Notes: generated from the sequence alone by a model not told the origin. A stretch of 64,000 nucleotides of DNA from Salmonella enterica subsp. enterica serovar Typhimurium str. LT2 (GCF_000006945.2 NC_003197.2:1054001-1118000), one strand, 5' to 3'. Counted from the first letter of the stretch, positions 22,518-33,699 are shown. Numbers and translations are program-made.

Positions 22518-23273
22518 TATGCCTTTCAGCCATTGCCAAAGTCGCCCTAATGTTTCATACCCAGCGCGATCGCTGTGCATCAGCCAGACCGGGGACGGAA
22601 TTGCCCGCTCCCAGGGATTGAGCGGCGAATCGATCGCCAACTGATTCGCCGGCGCGGGAAGCGGATTCAGCCCGGCATGCTGAAAGAAAATCATCGCACG
22701 CGGCAAATGCGAGGCGGAGGTTACCAACAGGAAAGGGGCGTCGCCGATGGCCTGCTTAACGGCGGCGGCTTCTTCTTCCGTATCTTTTGGCTTATCCAGC
22801 GTAATAATATCGCTACGCGGTACGCCCAGTGACTGCGCCACCCGCGCACCGACTTCCGCCGTGCTTACCGTATTGGTTTTTGCTACGCCGCCGGTAAAAA
22901 TCAGCCTGGCTCCCGGATTCGCGCGCCACAGCCGAATGCCTTCCGCCAGCCGCGGCAAGCTGTTGTTAATTAAATTAGAGCTCGGCGCCCACTGCGGGTT
23001 CCAGGTATAGCCGCCGCCGAGAACCACAATATATTCCACCTTTTGCGGACCCTGCCAGGTAGGGTAGCGGTTTTCTATCGGACGCAGCAGATGGTCAGAG
23101 ACGGGTTGCAGGCTTAATAGCAATAGCGCCAGCCAACCTACGCTGATAAATACTTTTCCGGTCTTCTGAAAGCGGCTAAACCAGAGCAGCGCCAGGCCGA
23201 CGCCAATCATCAGCAACATCAGCGGAAGCGGCAATAACATACCGCCAATCACTTTCTTTAGCGTAAAAAGCAT
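22497..23273 (-). CDS. elyC: ElyC envelope-biogenesis factor
   Basis: A 258-residue DUF218 (SanA/ElyC) inner-membrane protein, formerly YcbC. Two hydrophobic segments in residues 8-60 are followed by a periplasmic DUF218 domain with YIVVLGGGYT. E. coli mutants lyse at low temperature through a defect in lipid carrier use in peptidoglycan synthesis. It is convergent with and overlaps ycbJ, and divergent from cmoM. Confidence 0.92.
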   Translation of the reverse strand: MLFTLKKVIGGMLLPLPLMLLMIGVGLALLWFSRFQKTGKVFISVGWLALLLLSLQPVSDHLLRPIENRYPTWQGPQKVEYIVVLGGGYTWNPQWAPSSNLINNSLPRLAEGIRLWRANPGARLIFTGGVAKTNTVSTAEVGARVAQSLGVPRSDIITLDKPKDTEEEAAAVKQAIGDAPFLLVTSASHLPRAMIFFQHAGLNPLPAPANQLAIDSPLNPWERAIPSPVWLMHSDRAGYETLGRLWQWLKGISGKPGE

Positions 23274-23408
23274 CCTTTTTGGTTCCTTTTTTAACCATAT
23301 AGCGGAGGATTAACGGTGATATTACACCAGACAGGTTCATTCTGGCCGCGGCTGTGACAAAATAGCGGTTTTATCAGATAACGCCTGAGCCAGCCTGTGG
23401 AGAGTCCG

Positions 23409-24212
23409 ATGCAGGATCGCAATTTTGATGACATTGCTGAAAAGTTTTCCCGTAACATTTACGGCACGACCAAAGGACAACTGCGGCAAGCCATTCTGTG
23501 GCAAGACCTGGATCGCGTGCTGGAGGAGATTGGCGGGCGGAAACTGCGGGTGCTGGATGCCGGCGGCGGCGAAGGGCAAACGGCGATTAAGATGGCGGAA
23601 CGCGGCCATCAGGTGACGTTATGCGATCTGTCTGGCGAAATGATCGCCCGCGCGCGGCAGGCGGCCGAGGCAAAAGGTGTGAGCAAAGACATGCATTTTA
23701 TACAATGCCCGGCTCAGGACGTCGCTTCGCATTTGGAAAGCCCGGTTGATCTGATATTGTTTCATGCTGTGCTGGAGTGGGTAGCCGATCCTGTCGGCGT
23801 ATTAGAAACGCTCTGGTCAGTATTGCGCCCTGGCGGCGCGCTGTCGTTGATGTTCTATAACGCTAACGGTTTGCTGATGCACAATATGGTGGCGGGTAAT
23901 TTTGACTACGTGCAGGCGGGGATGCCTAAACGCAAGAAGCGCACGCTGTCGCCTGACTACCCGCGCGACCCCGCGCAGGTGTACCAGTGGCTGGAGGCGA
24001 TTGGCTGGCAGATTACCGGTAAAACCGGCGTGCGTGTGTTTCATGATTATCTGCGTGAAAAACACCAGCAGCGTGACTGTTATGAGACCCTGGTCGAACT
24101 GGAAACGCGTTATTGCCGCCAGGAGCCGTATATTAGCCTTGGGCGCTACATTCATGTCACCGCGATTAAAAGCCCGGCGCTAGCCGCAGATGCAAGGATA
24201 ACCTATGAGTGA
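23409..24212 (+). CDS. cmoM: tRNA 5-carboxymethoxyuridine methyltransferase
   Basis: A 267-residue class I SAM methyltransferase (formerly SmtA). It methylates cmo5U at the tRNA wobble position to mcmo5U. SAM motif I is [10 protein letters not shown] at about residues 48-57. The start is the ATG at 23409 (MQDRNFDD), as in E. coli, not four codons upstream. The end overlaps mukF by 8 bp, the conserved cmoM-mukFEB operon. The C-terminus is a few residues longer than in E. coli. Confidence 0.96.
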
Positions 24213-25527
24213 ATTTTCCCAGACAGTCCCCGAACTGGTTGCCTGGGCCAGAAAAAACGACTTTTCCATCTCGCTGCCGGTAGACAGACTTTCCTTTCTG
24301 CTGGCGGTCGCCACGTTGAACGGCGAACGCCTTGACGGCGAGATGAGTGAAGGCGAGCTGGTGGATGCATTCCGCCATGTGAGTGATGCGTTTGAGCAAA
24401 CCAGCGAAACCATCGGCGTGCGCGCTAATAACGCGATTAACGATATGGTGCGTCAACGTCTGCTGAACCGCTTTACCAGCGAGCAGGCTGAAGGCAATGC
24501 GATTTACCGATTAACCCCGCTCGGGATTGGCATCACCGATTACTACATTCGTCAACGCGAATTCTCTACGCTGCGTCTTTCTATGCAGTTGTCGATTGTG
24601 GCCGGCGAATTGAAGCGCGCGGCGGATGCGGCAGCGGAGGGGGGCGATGAGTTCCACTGGCATCGCAATGTTTACGCGCCATTGAAATATTCGGTGGCGG
24701 AGATTTTCGACAGTATCGATCTCACCCAGCGCATCATGGATGAACAGCAGCAGCAGGTGAAAGACGATATCGCACAACTGCTGAATAAAGACTGGCGGGC
24801 GGCGATTTCCAGCTGTGAACTGCTGCTTTCCGAAACGTCCGGTACGCTGCGCGAGTTGCAGGATACGCTGGAGGCGGCGGGCGATAAGCTGCAGGCTAAC
24901 CTGCTGCGCATTCAGGATGCCACGATGACGCACGACGATCTGCATTTTGTCGACAGGCTGGTGTTTGACTTACAAAGTAAACTCGACCGCATTATCAGTT
25001 GGGGTCAGCAGTCTATTGATTTATGGATCGGCTACGATCGTCACGTGCATAAATTTATCCGTACCGCGATCGATATGGATAAAAACCGTGTCTTCGCCCA
25101 GCGGTTGCGCCAGTCCGTGCAGACTTATTTTGACGATCCCTGGGCGCTAACCTATGCGAATGCCGATCGTCTGCTGGATATGCGCGATGAAGAGATGGCG
25201 TTGCGTGACGATGAAGTCACCGGGGAGTTGCCGCCGGATCTGGAATATGAAGAGTTTAACGAGATCCGCGAGCAGTTAGCGGCCATCATTGAAGAACAGC
25301 TGGCTATCTACAAAACCAGACAAACGCCACTGGATCTTGGGCTGGTGGTGCGCGAGTATCTGGCGCAATACCCGCGCGCGCGTCATTTCGACGTGGCGCG
25401 TATTGTTATCGATCAAGCGGTACGTCTTGGCGTAGCGCAAGCAGATTTCACCGGACTGCCAGCCAAATGGCAGCCGATTAATGATTACGGAGCCAAGGTA
25501 CAGGCGCATGTCATTGACAAATATTGA
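24205..25527 (+). CDS. mukF: Chromosome partition protein MukF (kleisin)
   Basis: A 440-residue kleisin of the MukBEF condensin that bridges MukB heads and binds MukE. It has an N-terminal winged-helix dimerisation region, a central helical bundle and a C-terminal winged helix that binds the MukB cap. The end overlaps mukE by 20 bp, so it is tightly coupled. Confidence 0.98.
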
Positions 25528-26212
25528 ACAAGTGATGCCGGTTAAGCTGGCGCAGGCGCTGGCGAATCCGTTATTTCCGGCGCTGGATAGCGCATTACGT
25601 TCGGGCCGCCACATCGGGCTGGACGAACTGGATAATCATGCCTTTCTGATGGATTTTCAGGAATACCTGGAAGAGTTTTACGCGCGTTATAACGTGGAGT
25701 TGATTCGCGCGCCGGAGGGGTTCTTCTACCTGCGTCCGCGTTCTACCACGCTTATTCCGCGCTCGGTGTTATCCGAACTGGATATGATGGTCGGTAAAAT
25801 TCTCTGCTACCTCTATCTTAGCCCGGAGCGTCTGGCCAACGAAGGGATCTTTACTCAGCAGGAGTTGTACGACGAGCTGCTTACCCTTGCGGACGAAGCC
25901 AAACTGCTAAAGCTGGTGAATAACCGCTCGACGGGATCTGACGTTGATCGTCAGAAACTGCAGGAAAAGGTGCGTTCTTCTTTAAACCGCCTGCGTCGTT
26001 TGGGCATGGTATGGTTTATGGGCCACGACAGCAGCAAATTCCGCATTACCGAATCGGTCTTCCGCTTTGGCGCGGATGTCCGTGCCGGCGACGATCCTCG
26101 CGAGGCGCAGCGTCGTCTCATCCGCGACGGGGAAGCGATGCCCATTGAAAACCATCTGCAACTTAATGATGAGACCGAAGAGAGTCAGCCGGACAGTGGA
26201 GAGGAAGAATAA
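25508..26212 (+). CDS. mukE: Chromosome partition protein MukE
   Basis: A 234-residue KITE subunit (tandem winged helices) of MukBEF that binds DNA and MukF. The start is the ATG at 25508 (MSLTNIEQ), matching the family; the frame opens nine codons earlier. It ends in an acidic tail. Its stop shares a base with the mukB start. Confidence 0.97.
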
Positions 26213-29200
26213 TGATTGAACGCGGTAAATTTCGCTCGCTAACGCTGATTAACTGGAACGGTTTTTTTGCCCGCACTTTTGACCTGGATGAACTGGTCAC
26301 GACGTTATCCGGGGGCAACGGCGCCGGGAAATCCACGACGATGGCGGCGTTCGTCACGGCGCTGATCCCGGATCTCACATTACTGCACTTTCGTAACACC
26401 ACGGAAGCCGGCGCCACCAGCGGTTCGCGCGATAAAGGTCTGCACGGTAAGCTGAAGGCGGGTGTCTGTTACTCCATGCTCGACACCATTAATTCCCGCC
26501 ATCAGCGGGTGGTGGTCGGCGTGCGTCTGCAGCAGGTCGCTGGGCGCGATCGCAAAGTGGACATCAAACCGTTCGCTATTCAGGGGCTGCCGATGTCGGT
26601 ACAGCCGACACAACTGGTGACGGAGACATTAAACGAACGTCAGGCGCGCGTACTGTCGCTTGCTGAGCTGAAAGACAAGCTTGACGAGATGGAAGGCGTG
26701 CAGTTTAAGCAGTTTAACTCCATCACCGATTATCATTCGCTGATGTTTGACTTAGGGATTATCGCCCGTCGTCTGCGCTCCGCTTCCGATCGTAGTAAAT
26801 TCTATCGCTTGATAGAGGCCTCGCTGTACGGCGGGATCTCCAGCGCCATTACCCGGTCGCTACGCGATTATTTATTGCCGGAAAACAGCGGCGTGCGCAA
26901 GGCGTTCCAGGATATGGAAGCGGCGCTGCGCGAGAACCGACTCACGCTGGAAGCGATTCGTGTTACCCAATCCGATCGCGATTTGTTTAAGCATTTGATC
27001 AGCGAAGCCACCGATTATGTGGCGGCGGATTATATGCGCCACGCCAATGAGCGTCGGGTTCACCTTGATCAGGCGTTGGCGTTTCGACGCGATCTGTACA
27101 CATCGCGCAAACAGCTGGCGGCGGAGCAGTACAAGCACGTCGATATGGCCCGTGAGTTGGGCGAACATAACGGCGCCGAAGGTTCTCTTGAGGCGGATTA
27201 CCAGGCGGCGAGCGATCACCTGAATCTGGTACAAACCGCGCTGCGCCAGCAGGAAAAAATTGAACGCTACGAAGCGGATCTTGAAGAGCTGCAGATTCGA
27301 CTCGAAGAGCAAAACGAAGTGGTGGCGGAAGCCGCCGAAATGCAGGACGAAAATGAAGCGCGTGCCGAAGCCGCCGAGCTGGAAGTCGATGAACTCAAAA
27401 GCCAGCTTGCGGATTACCAGCAGGCGCTGGATGTACAGCAAACGCGCGCGATTCAGTATAACCAGGCGATATCAGCGCTCGCCCGCGCTAAAGAACTTTG
27501 CCATCTGCCGGATCTAACGCCGGAAAGCGCCGCCGAATGGCTGGATACTTTCCAGGCAAAAGAGCAGGAAGCTACGGAAAAACTGCTGTCGTTGGAACAA
27601 AAAATGAGCGTGGCGCAAACCGCGCACAGTCAGTTTGAGCAGGCTTATCAGCTGGTAGCGGCGATCAACGGCCCGCTGGCGCGTAGCGAAGCCTGGGACG
27701 TGGCGCGCGAGCTGTTACGGGACGGCGTGAACCAGCGTCATCTGGCGGAACAGGTACAGCCGTTGCGGATGCGCCTGAGCGAACTGGAACAGCGACTGCG
27801 CGAGCAGCAAGAGGCGGAACGTCTGCTGGCGGAGTTCTGTAAGCGACAGGGCAAAAATTTTGATATTGACGAACTGGAAGCGTTGCATCAGGAGCTGGAA
27901 GCCCGCATCGCGTCCTTGTCTGAGAGCGTGTCGTCAGCCAGCGAACAGCGTATGGCCTTGCGTCAGGAACAGGAACAGCTGCAATCCCGTATCCAGCATC
28001 TGATGCAACGCGCTCCTGTCTGGCTGGCGGCGCAGAATAGCCTGAACCAGCTTAGCGAACAGTGCGGCGAGGAGTTTACGTCCAGCCAGGAAGTGACCGA
28101 ATACCTGCAACAGCTACTGGAGCGTGAGCGCGAAGCCATTGTCGAACGCGACGAAGTGGGCGCGCGTAAAAATGCGGTTGATGAAGAGATCGAACGTTTA
28201 AGCCAGCCGGGCGGCGCGGAAGACCAGCGTTTGAATGCGCTGGCGGAGCGTTTTGGCGGGGTACTGCTGTCGGAAATCTACGATGATGTCAGCCTTGAAG
28301 ATGCGCCGTACTTTTCCGCACTGTATGGTCCGTCGCGCCATGCGATCGTCGTACCGGATTTATCGCAAATAGCCGAACAGCTTGAAGGTCTGACCGACTG
28401 CCCGGAAGATCTGTACCTGATCGAAGGCGATCCGCAGTCTTTTGATGACAGCGTATTCAGCGTTGACGAGCTGGAAAAGGCGGTGGTCGTGAAAATTGCC
28501 GACCGTCAGTGGCGTTATTCGCGTTTTCCGTCGCTGCCTATTTTTGGCCGTGCGGCGCGCGAGAACCGTATTGAAAGTCTCCATGCGGAACGGGAAGTGC
28601 TTTCCGAGCGCTTTGCCACGCTCTCGTTTGACGTGCAGAAAACCCAGCGTTTGCACCAGGCGTTCAGCCGTTTTATCGGTAGCCACCTTTCTGTTGCCTT
28701 TGAGGACGATCCGGAAGCGGAAATTCGCCGACTGAACGGGCGTCGCGTCGAGCTGGAGCGCGCGCTGGCGACGCATGAAAGCGACAACCAGCAGCAGCGC
28801 CTTCAGTTTGAGCAGGCCAAAGAGGGCGTTTCCGCGCTTAACCGTTTGCTGCCGCGGCTGAATTTATTGGCCGATGAAACGCTGGCCGATCGGGTCGATG
28901 AAATTCAGGAGCGGTTGGATGAGGCGCAGGAAGCGGCGCGATTTGTGCAGCAATATGGAAACCAGTTAGCCAAACTGGAGCCAGTAGTTTCCGTTCTGCA
29001 AAGCGATCCGGAACAGTTTGAGCAATTAAAAGAAGACTATGCATGGTCGCAGCAAATGCAGCGCGACGCGCGCCAGCAGGCTTTTGCTCTGGCTGAAGTT
29101 GTCGAACGTCGGGCGCATTTCAGCTATTCCGACTCGGCGGAAATGCTGAGCGGCAACAGCGATCTCAACGAAAAGCTGCGCCAGCGGCTGGAGCAGGCGG

Positions 29201-30678
29201 AAGCCGAGCGTACCCGCGCCCGCGAAGCGCTGCGCAGCCATGCCGCGCAGTTAAGTCAGTACAGCCAGGTTCTGGCCTCGCTAAAAAGCTCTTACGACAC
29301 GAAAAAAGAGCTGCTTAACGATTTGCAGCGCGAATTACAGGATATTGGCGTTCGCGCCGACAGCGGGGCGGAAGAGCGCGCCCGCCAGCGTCGCGATGAA
29401 CTGCACGCCCAGTTGAGCAATAACCGTTCGCGTCGCAATCAGCTTGAGAAAGCGCTCACCTTCTGCGAAGCGGAGATGGAGAACCTGACCCGTAAGCTGC
29501 GCAAGCTGGAGCGCGATTATCATGAAATGCGCGAGCAGGTTGTGACCGCGAAAGCCGGCTGGTGCGCAGTCATGCGGATGGTGAAAGACAATGGCGTGGA
29601 ACGCCGTCTGCACCGTCGTGAGCTGGCTTATCTGTCGGCGGATGAACTGCGCTCCATGTCGGATAAGGCGTTGGGCGCGCTGCGCCTGGCCGTCGCGGAT
29701 AACGAACATCTGCGCGACGTATTGCGTCTGTCGGAAGATCCGAAACGCCCGGAACGTAAAATCCAGTTCTTTGTGGCCGTTTACCAGCATCTGCGCGAAC
29801 GTATTCGTCAGGATATTATTCGTACCGACGATCCGGTTGAAGCCATTGAACAAATGGAGATTGAACTGAGCCGTCTGACGGAAGAGCTGACATCGCGTGA
29901 GCAAAAGCTGGCGATCAGTTCCCGCAGCGTGGCAAACATCATCCGCAAGACTATCCAGCGTGAACAGAACCGTATCCGTATGCTGAACCAGGGGTTGCAA
30001 AGCGTCTCTTTTGGCCAGGTGAATAGCGTGCGGTTAAACGTCAACGTGCGTGAAACGCATGCCACCTTGCTGGATGTGCTTTCAGAACAGCAGGAGCAGC
30101 ACCAGGATCTGTTTAACAGCAATCGTCTGACCTTCTCCGAAGCGCTGGCGAAACTGTACCAGCGTCTGAATCCGCAGATCGATATGGGGCAACGCACGCC
30201 GCAGACCATCGGCGAGGAGCTGCTGGACTACCGTAACTATCTGGAAATGGAAGTTGAAGTTAACCGTGGGTCCGACGGCTGGCTGCGTGCGGAATCCGGC
30301 GCGCTATCAACGGGGGAAGCTATCGGGACCGGGATGTCAATTCTGGTGATGGTGGTGCAAAGCTGGGAAGACGAAGCGCGCAGACTGCGCGGGAAAGATA
30401 TTTCGCCATGTCGCCTGCTGTTCCTCGATGAAGCGGCGCGTCTGGATGCGCGCTCTATCGCCACGCTGTTTGAACTATGCGAACGTTTGCAGATGCAGCT
30501 CATCATCGCTGCGCCGGAAAACATCAGTCCGGAGAAGGGCACGACGTATAAACTGGTGCGTAAAGTGTTTCAGAATACTGAGCATGTTCATGTTGTCGGG
30601 CTGCGTGGCTTTGCGCCGCAGCTTCCGGAAACGCTTCCCGGTACGCAGACGGAAGATACGCCTTCAGAAGCGAGTTAA
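26212..30678 (+). CDS. mukB: Chromosome partition protein MukB (SMC-like)
   Basis: A 1488-residue SMC-family ATPase of the enterobacterial condensin. Walker A is GGNGAGKST at residues 34-42. Long coiled coils run from about 290-650 and 830-1120, with a hinge near 660-780. The ABC signature ALSTGEAIGTG and Walker B LLFLDEA lie near the C-terminus. It organises the chromosome with MukEF and topoisomerase IV. A REP pair and a terminator follow. Confidence 0.99.
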   Translation: MIERGKFRSLTLINWNGFFARTFDLDELVTTLSGGNGAGKSTTMAAFVTALIPDLTLLHFRNTTEAGATSGSRDKGLHGKLKAGVCYSMLDTINSRHQRVVVGVRLQQVAGRDRKVDIKPFAIQGLPMSVQPTQLVTETLNERQARVLSLAELKDKLDEMEGVQFKQFNSITDYHSLMFDLGIIARRLRSASDRSKFYRLIEASLYGGISSAITRSLRDYLLPENSGVRKAFQDMEAALRENRLTLEAIRVTQSDRDLFKHLISEATDYVAADYMRHANERRVHLDQALAFRRDLYTSRKQLAAEQYKHVDMARELGEHNGAEGSLEADYQAASDHLNLVQTALRQQEKIERYEADLEELQIRLEEQNEVVAEAAEMQDENEARAEAAELEVDELKSQLADYQQALDVQQTRAIQYNQAISALARAKELCHLPDLTPESAAEWLDTFQAKEQEATEKLLSLEQKMSVAQTAHSQFEQAYQLVAAINGPLARSEAWDVARELLRDGVNQRHLAEQVQPLRMRLSELEQRLREQQEAERLLAEFCKRQGKNFDIDELEALHQELEARIASLSESVSSASEQRMALRQEQEQLQSRIQHLMQRAPVWLAAQNSLNQLSEQCGEEFTSSQEVTEYLQQLLEREREAIVERDEVGARKNAVDEEIERLSQPGGAEDQRLNALAERFGGVLLSEIYDDVSLEDAPYFSALYGPSRHAIVVPDLSQIAEQLEGLTDCPEDLYLIEGDPQSFDDSVFSVDELEKAVVVKIADRQWRYSRFPSLPIFGRAARENRIESLHAEREVLSERFATLSFDVQKTQRLHQAFSRFIGSHLSVAFEDDPEAEIRRLNGRRVELERALATHESDNQQQRLQFEQAKEGVSALNRLLPRLNLLADETLADRVDEIQERLDEAQEAARFVQQYGNQLAKLEPVVSVLQSDPEQFEQLKEDYAWSQQMQRDARQQAFALAEVVERRAHFSYSDSAEMLSGNSDLNEKLRQRLEQAEAERTRAREALRSHAAQLSQYSQVLASLKSSYDTKKELLNDLQRELQDIGVRADSGAEERARQRRDELHAQLSNNRSRRNQLEKALTFCEAEMENLTRKLRKLERDYHEMREQVVTAKAGWCAVMRMVKDNGVERRLHRRELAYLSADELRSMSDKALGALRLAVADNEHLRDVLRLSEDPKRPERKIQFFVAVYQHLRERIRQDIIRTDDPVEAIEQMEIELSRLTEELTSREQKLAISSRSVANIIRKTIQREQNRIRMLNQGLQSVSFGQVNSVRLNVNVRETHATLLDVLSEQQEQHQDLFNSNRLTFSEALAKLYQRLNPQIDMGQRTPQTIGEELLDYRNYLEMEVEVNRGSDGWLRAESGALSTGEAIGTGMSILVMVVQSWEDEARRLRGKDISPCRLLFLDEAARLDARSIATLFELCERLQMQLIIAAPENISPEKGTTYKLVRKVFQNTEHVHVVGLRGFAPQLPETLPGTQTEDTPSEAS

Positions 30679-30699
30679 ATACGGCAGAAACGATGACGT

Positions 30700-30759
30700 G
30701 CCTGATGGCGCCTCGTTTATCAGGCAAGGCCGGATAAGTCGGTTACGCCGCCATCCGGC
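30700..30759. repeat. REP/BIME element after mukB
   Basis: Two adjacent palindromic units: GCCTGAT...ATCAGGC (30700-30725) and GCCGGAT...ATCCGGC (30729-30759). This is the usual layout of a bacterial interspersed mosaic element, in the 3' region of the mukB mRNA. Confidence 0.8.
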
Positions 30760-30789
30760 ACAACAAGTTCTGTTTTATCATTAGCCTGG

Positions 30790-30812
30790 GGCGGCGAAAG
30801 CCGCCTTTTTCT
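30790..30812 (+). terminator. mukB operon terminator
   Basis: GGCGGC-GAAA-GCCGCC followed by TTTTTC, 112 bp past the mukB stop. Confidence 0.9.
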
Positions 30813-31022
30813 TTATCTGAAAAATCTCTCCGGGTAGTGCATTTTCTTTAAACTTCTTTACATTAGGTTAGGCAAAAACGTAACGAACTTTATATACTGG
30901 AGTTAAGCCTGACGAGTGAGCAGGCTGACTCGTCATACTAAACAAAAGCATTGGTTGCGGTTGACCCGCGCTGCGGGCAGCGCAGTCATGCGGAGTATGA
31001 TAACGAAAACAGGGGGCAAGGG

Positions 31023-32864
31023 ATGTTGCTTAATAAGATGTGTGGTCGTTGTCTGTCGGCAATCAGTTTATGCCTGGCCGTAACATTCGCTCCACTGTTC
31101 AATGCGCAGGCCGATGAGCCTGAAATGATACCTGGCGATAGCGCCGTTGCCGCGACGGATCTGGCTGGGCCGCAGAAGCAATCAGCCGCGACGGCGATTA
31201 TGGCCGGGATTCAGCCGCTGCCGGAGGGCGTTTCAGCCGAGAAAGTCCGGGCTGATTTACAGTCGCAGCTTCCTTCCGGCTATACGCCGGTCTATATGAG
31301 CCAGCTGACATTGCTGTATGCCGCGCGCGACATGAAGCCCATGTGGGATAATCGCGATGCGGTGAAAGCCTTCCAGCAACAGTTGGCGGAGGTGGCGATT
31401 GCCGGATTCCAGCCGCAGTTTACCGCCTGGGTGGCATTGTTGACCGATCCCGCCGTAAACGGTATGGCGCGCGATGTTGTGTTGTCAGACGCCATGATGG
31501 GCTATCTCCATTTCATTGCGAATATCCCCGTCAAAGGCCAGCGCTGGTTATATAGCAACAAACCTTACGCATTGGCGACGCCGCCAGTCTCGGTGATTAA
31601 CCAGTGGCAAATCGCGCTGGAAGAGGGCCAGTTGCCGATGTTTGTCGCCAGCCTGGCGCCGCAGCACCCACAGTATGCGCCCATGCATGATGCGCTGCTG
31701 AAGCTGGTGGCGGACTCTCGCCCGTGGCCGCAGTTGACCAATACCGCGACGCTGCGCCCGGGGCAATGGAGTAACGATGTGCCTGCGCTGCGCGAAATAT
31801 TACAGCGTACGGGGATGCTGGATGGCGGTCCAAAGATAGCCTTACCCGGCGATAACACTGCTGATAGCGCCGTCGTCAGCCCCTCCGCCGTGGTCGACGA
31901 AACATCGGTGGCGCACGACGAACCAACGGCCCGCCGTAGTAAGCCGGCTCCGGCGGCACGCGCCTACGATCGTGAACTGGTCGAGGCGGTAAAGCGTTTT
32001 CAGGCATGGCAAGGGCTGGGGGCGGATGGCGTTATTGGCCCGGCGACGCGTAACTGGCTTAATATGACCCCCGCGCAACGCGCAGGCGTACTGGCACTGA
32101 ATATCCAACGTTTACGCCTGCTGCCAGCGGAACTCTCTACCGGTATTATGGTAAACATTCCCGCTTATTCGCTGGTCTACTATCAGAATGGCAACCAGGT
32201 GCTGGCTTCAAGGGTGATCGTCGGGCGTCCCGATCGTAAAACGCCGATGATGAGCAGCGCGCTGAATAATGTGGTGGTGAACCCGCCGTGGAACGTTCCG
32301 CCCACGCTTGCGCGTAAAGACATTTTACCGAAGGTGTGGAATGACCCAGGCTATCTGGAGCGCCATGGCTACACCGTGATGCGCGGCTGGAACAGCAAAG
32401 AAGCGATCGATCCGTGGCAGGTTGACTGGGCCACCATTACGCCATCGAATCTTCCGTTCCGTTTCCAGCAGGCGCCAGGCGCGCACAATTCGCTGGGGCG
32501 TTATAAATTTAATATGCCGAGTTCAGATGCGATCTATCTGCACGATACGCCTAACCATACTCTCTTTCAGCGTGACGCCAGGGCGTTAAGTTCCGGCTGC
32601 GTGCGGGTCAATAAGGCCTCTGAGCTGGCGAATATGCTCTTGCAGGATGCTGGCTGGAACGATGCGCGGATCTCAGGCGCCCTGAAGCAAGGCGACACGC
32701 GGTATGTCAATATCCGGCAGAACATTCCAGTAAATCTTTACTATCTGACCGCATTTGTCGGCGCAGATGGACGTATGCAATATCGTACAGATATTTACAA
32801 TTACGATCTCACAGCGCGATCCAGCGCACAAATTGTGCCAAAGGTTGAACAATTAATCAGGTAA
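31023..32864 (+). CDS. ldtD: L,D-transpeptidase LdtD
   Basis: A 613-residue periplasmic L,D-transpeptidase (formerly YcbB) that makes 3-3 (mDAP-mDAP) peptidoglycan crosslinks and can bypass penicillin-binding proteins. It has an N-terminal signal ending near NAQA, a scaffold region, a peptidoglycan-binding helix bundle (RFQAWQGLGADGVIGPAT) and a YkuD domain with catalytic Cys-526 in SSGCVRVN. The start is the ATG at 31023, as in E. coli, although the frame opens 24 codons earlier. In Salmonella Typhi a YcbB homologue is needed for typhoid toxin release. The 259-bp gap to mepK holds no gene. Confidence 0.96.
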   Translation: MLLNKMCGRCLSAISLCLAVTFAPLFNAQADEPEMIPGDSAVAATDLAGPQKQSAATAIMAGIQPLPEGVSAEKVRADLQSQLPSGYTPVYMSQLTLLYAARDMKPMWDNRDAVKAFQQQLAEVAIAGFQPQFTAWVALLTDPAVNGMARDVVLSDAMMGYLHFIANIPVKGQRWLYSNKPYALATPPVSVINQWQIALEEGQLPMFVASLAPQHPQYAPMHDALLKLVADSRPWPQLTNTATLRPGQWSNDVPALREILQRTGMLDGGPKIALPGDNTADSAVVSPSAVVDETSVAHDEPTARRSKPAPAARAYDRELVEAVKRFQAWQGLGADGVIGPATRNWLNMTPAQRAGVLALNIQRLRLLPAELSTGIMVNIPAYSLVYYQNGNQVLASRVIVGRPDRKTPMMSSALNNVVVNPPWNVPPTLARKDILPKVWNDPGYLERHGYTVMRGWNSKEAIDPWQVDWATITPSNLPFRFQQAPGAHNSLGRYKFNMPSSDAIYLHDTPNHTLFQRDARALSSGCVRVNKASELANMLLQDAGWNDARISGALKQGDTRYVNIRQNIPVNLYYLTAFVGADGRMQYRTDIYNYDLTARSSAQIVPKVEQLIR

Positions 32865-33123
32865 ATGAAGAAGTTCTGGTAAATATGTTGTCCTAATGTT
32901 TGGCTTCAACGGGGCGTTTCGCTGTAGACCCCCGTTGTGGCTGGGGGAGGGCCATCTTGACGCGGGCTTTATCGGCAGTTAAGGTGCCTTTCGTGCGCCA
33001 GAAGTGCATATACAACAACCTTTAAGTCGACCGGGCCGTTCAGAAGTCTGTGCCAGCCGGTATCATGTCTGCTTAAAGGTAGAAGTGTATTAACGATAAC
33101 ATTGACCTGTAGACCTGATTATC

Positions 33124-33672
33124 ATGGACAAATTTGACGCTAATCGCCGCAAGCTGCTGGCGCTTGGTGGTGTCGCTCTCGGCGCCGCCATCCTGCCCGC
33201 GCCAGCGTTTGCCACACTCTCGACCCCACGCCCGCGCATTTTGACGTTAAACAATCTCCATACCGGAGAGTCAATCAAGGCGGAGTTTTTCGATGGAAGA
33301 GCCTACATTCAGGATGAATTAGCAAAGTTAAACCATTTTTTCCGTGACTATCGCGCGAATAAAGTCCGATCAATCGATCCCCGCCTGTTTGACCAACTTT
33401 ACCGACTTCAGGGGCTGTTAGGGACGCGTAAACCTGTGCAGCTCATCTCAGGCTACCGTTCTCTTGATACCAATAATGAATTACGCGCCCGTAGCAGCGG
33501 CGTAGCGAAAAAAAGCTACCATACAAAAGGGCAGGCGATGGATTTTCATATTGAAGGCGTGGCGCTGAGCAATATTCGCAAAGCGGCGTTATCTATGCGC
33601 GCAGGTGGTGTAGGATATTACCCACGTAGTAACTTTGTGCATATTGATACCGGGCCGGCGCGGCACTGGTAA
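33124..33672 (+). CDS. mepK: MepK, 3-3 crosslink endopeptidase
   Basis: A 182-residue M15-family (DUF882) peptidoglycan endopeptidase, formerly YcbK, that cuts the mDAP-mDAP bonds LdtD makes. The signal has RRKLLALGG at residues 8-16, a Tat-type motif, ending at AFA. The zinc residues appear as His-133 and Asp-140 in SYHTKGQAMD and His-173 in FVHID. It is next to ldtD, so maker and cutter of the same bond are neighbours. Confidence 0.95.
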   Translation: MDKFDANRRKLLALGGVALGAAILPAPAFATLSTPRPRILTLNNLHTGESIKAEFFDGRAYIQDELAKLNHFFRDYRANKVRSIDPRLFDQLYRLQGLLGTRKPVQLISGYRSLDTNNELRARSSGVAKKSYHTKGQAMDFHIEGVALSNIRKAALSMRAGGVGYYPRSNFVHIDTGPARHW

Positions 33673-33699
33673 TCAGCGAGGCTTAATCAAAGGAGCAGT

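Noticed and set aside
26872..27441. 189-codon frame on the minus strand inside mukB
   Set aside because: Antisense to the coiled-coil coding region of mukB; repetitive codon pattern explains it.
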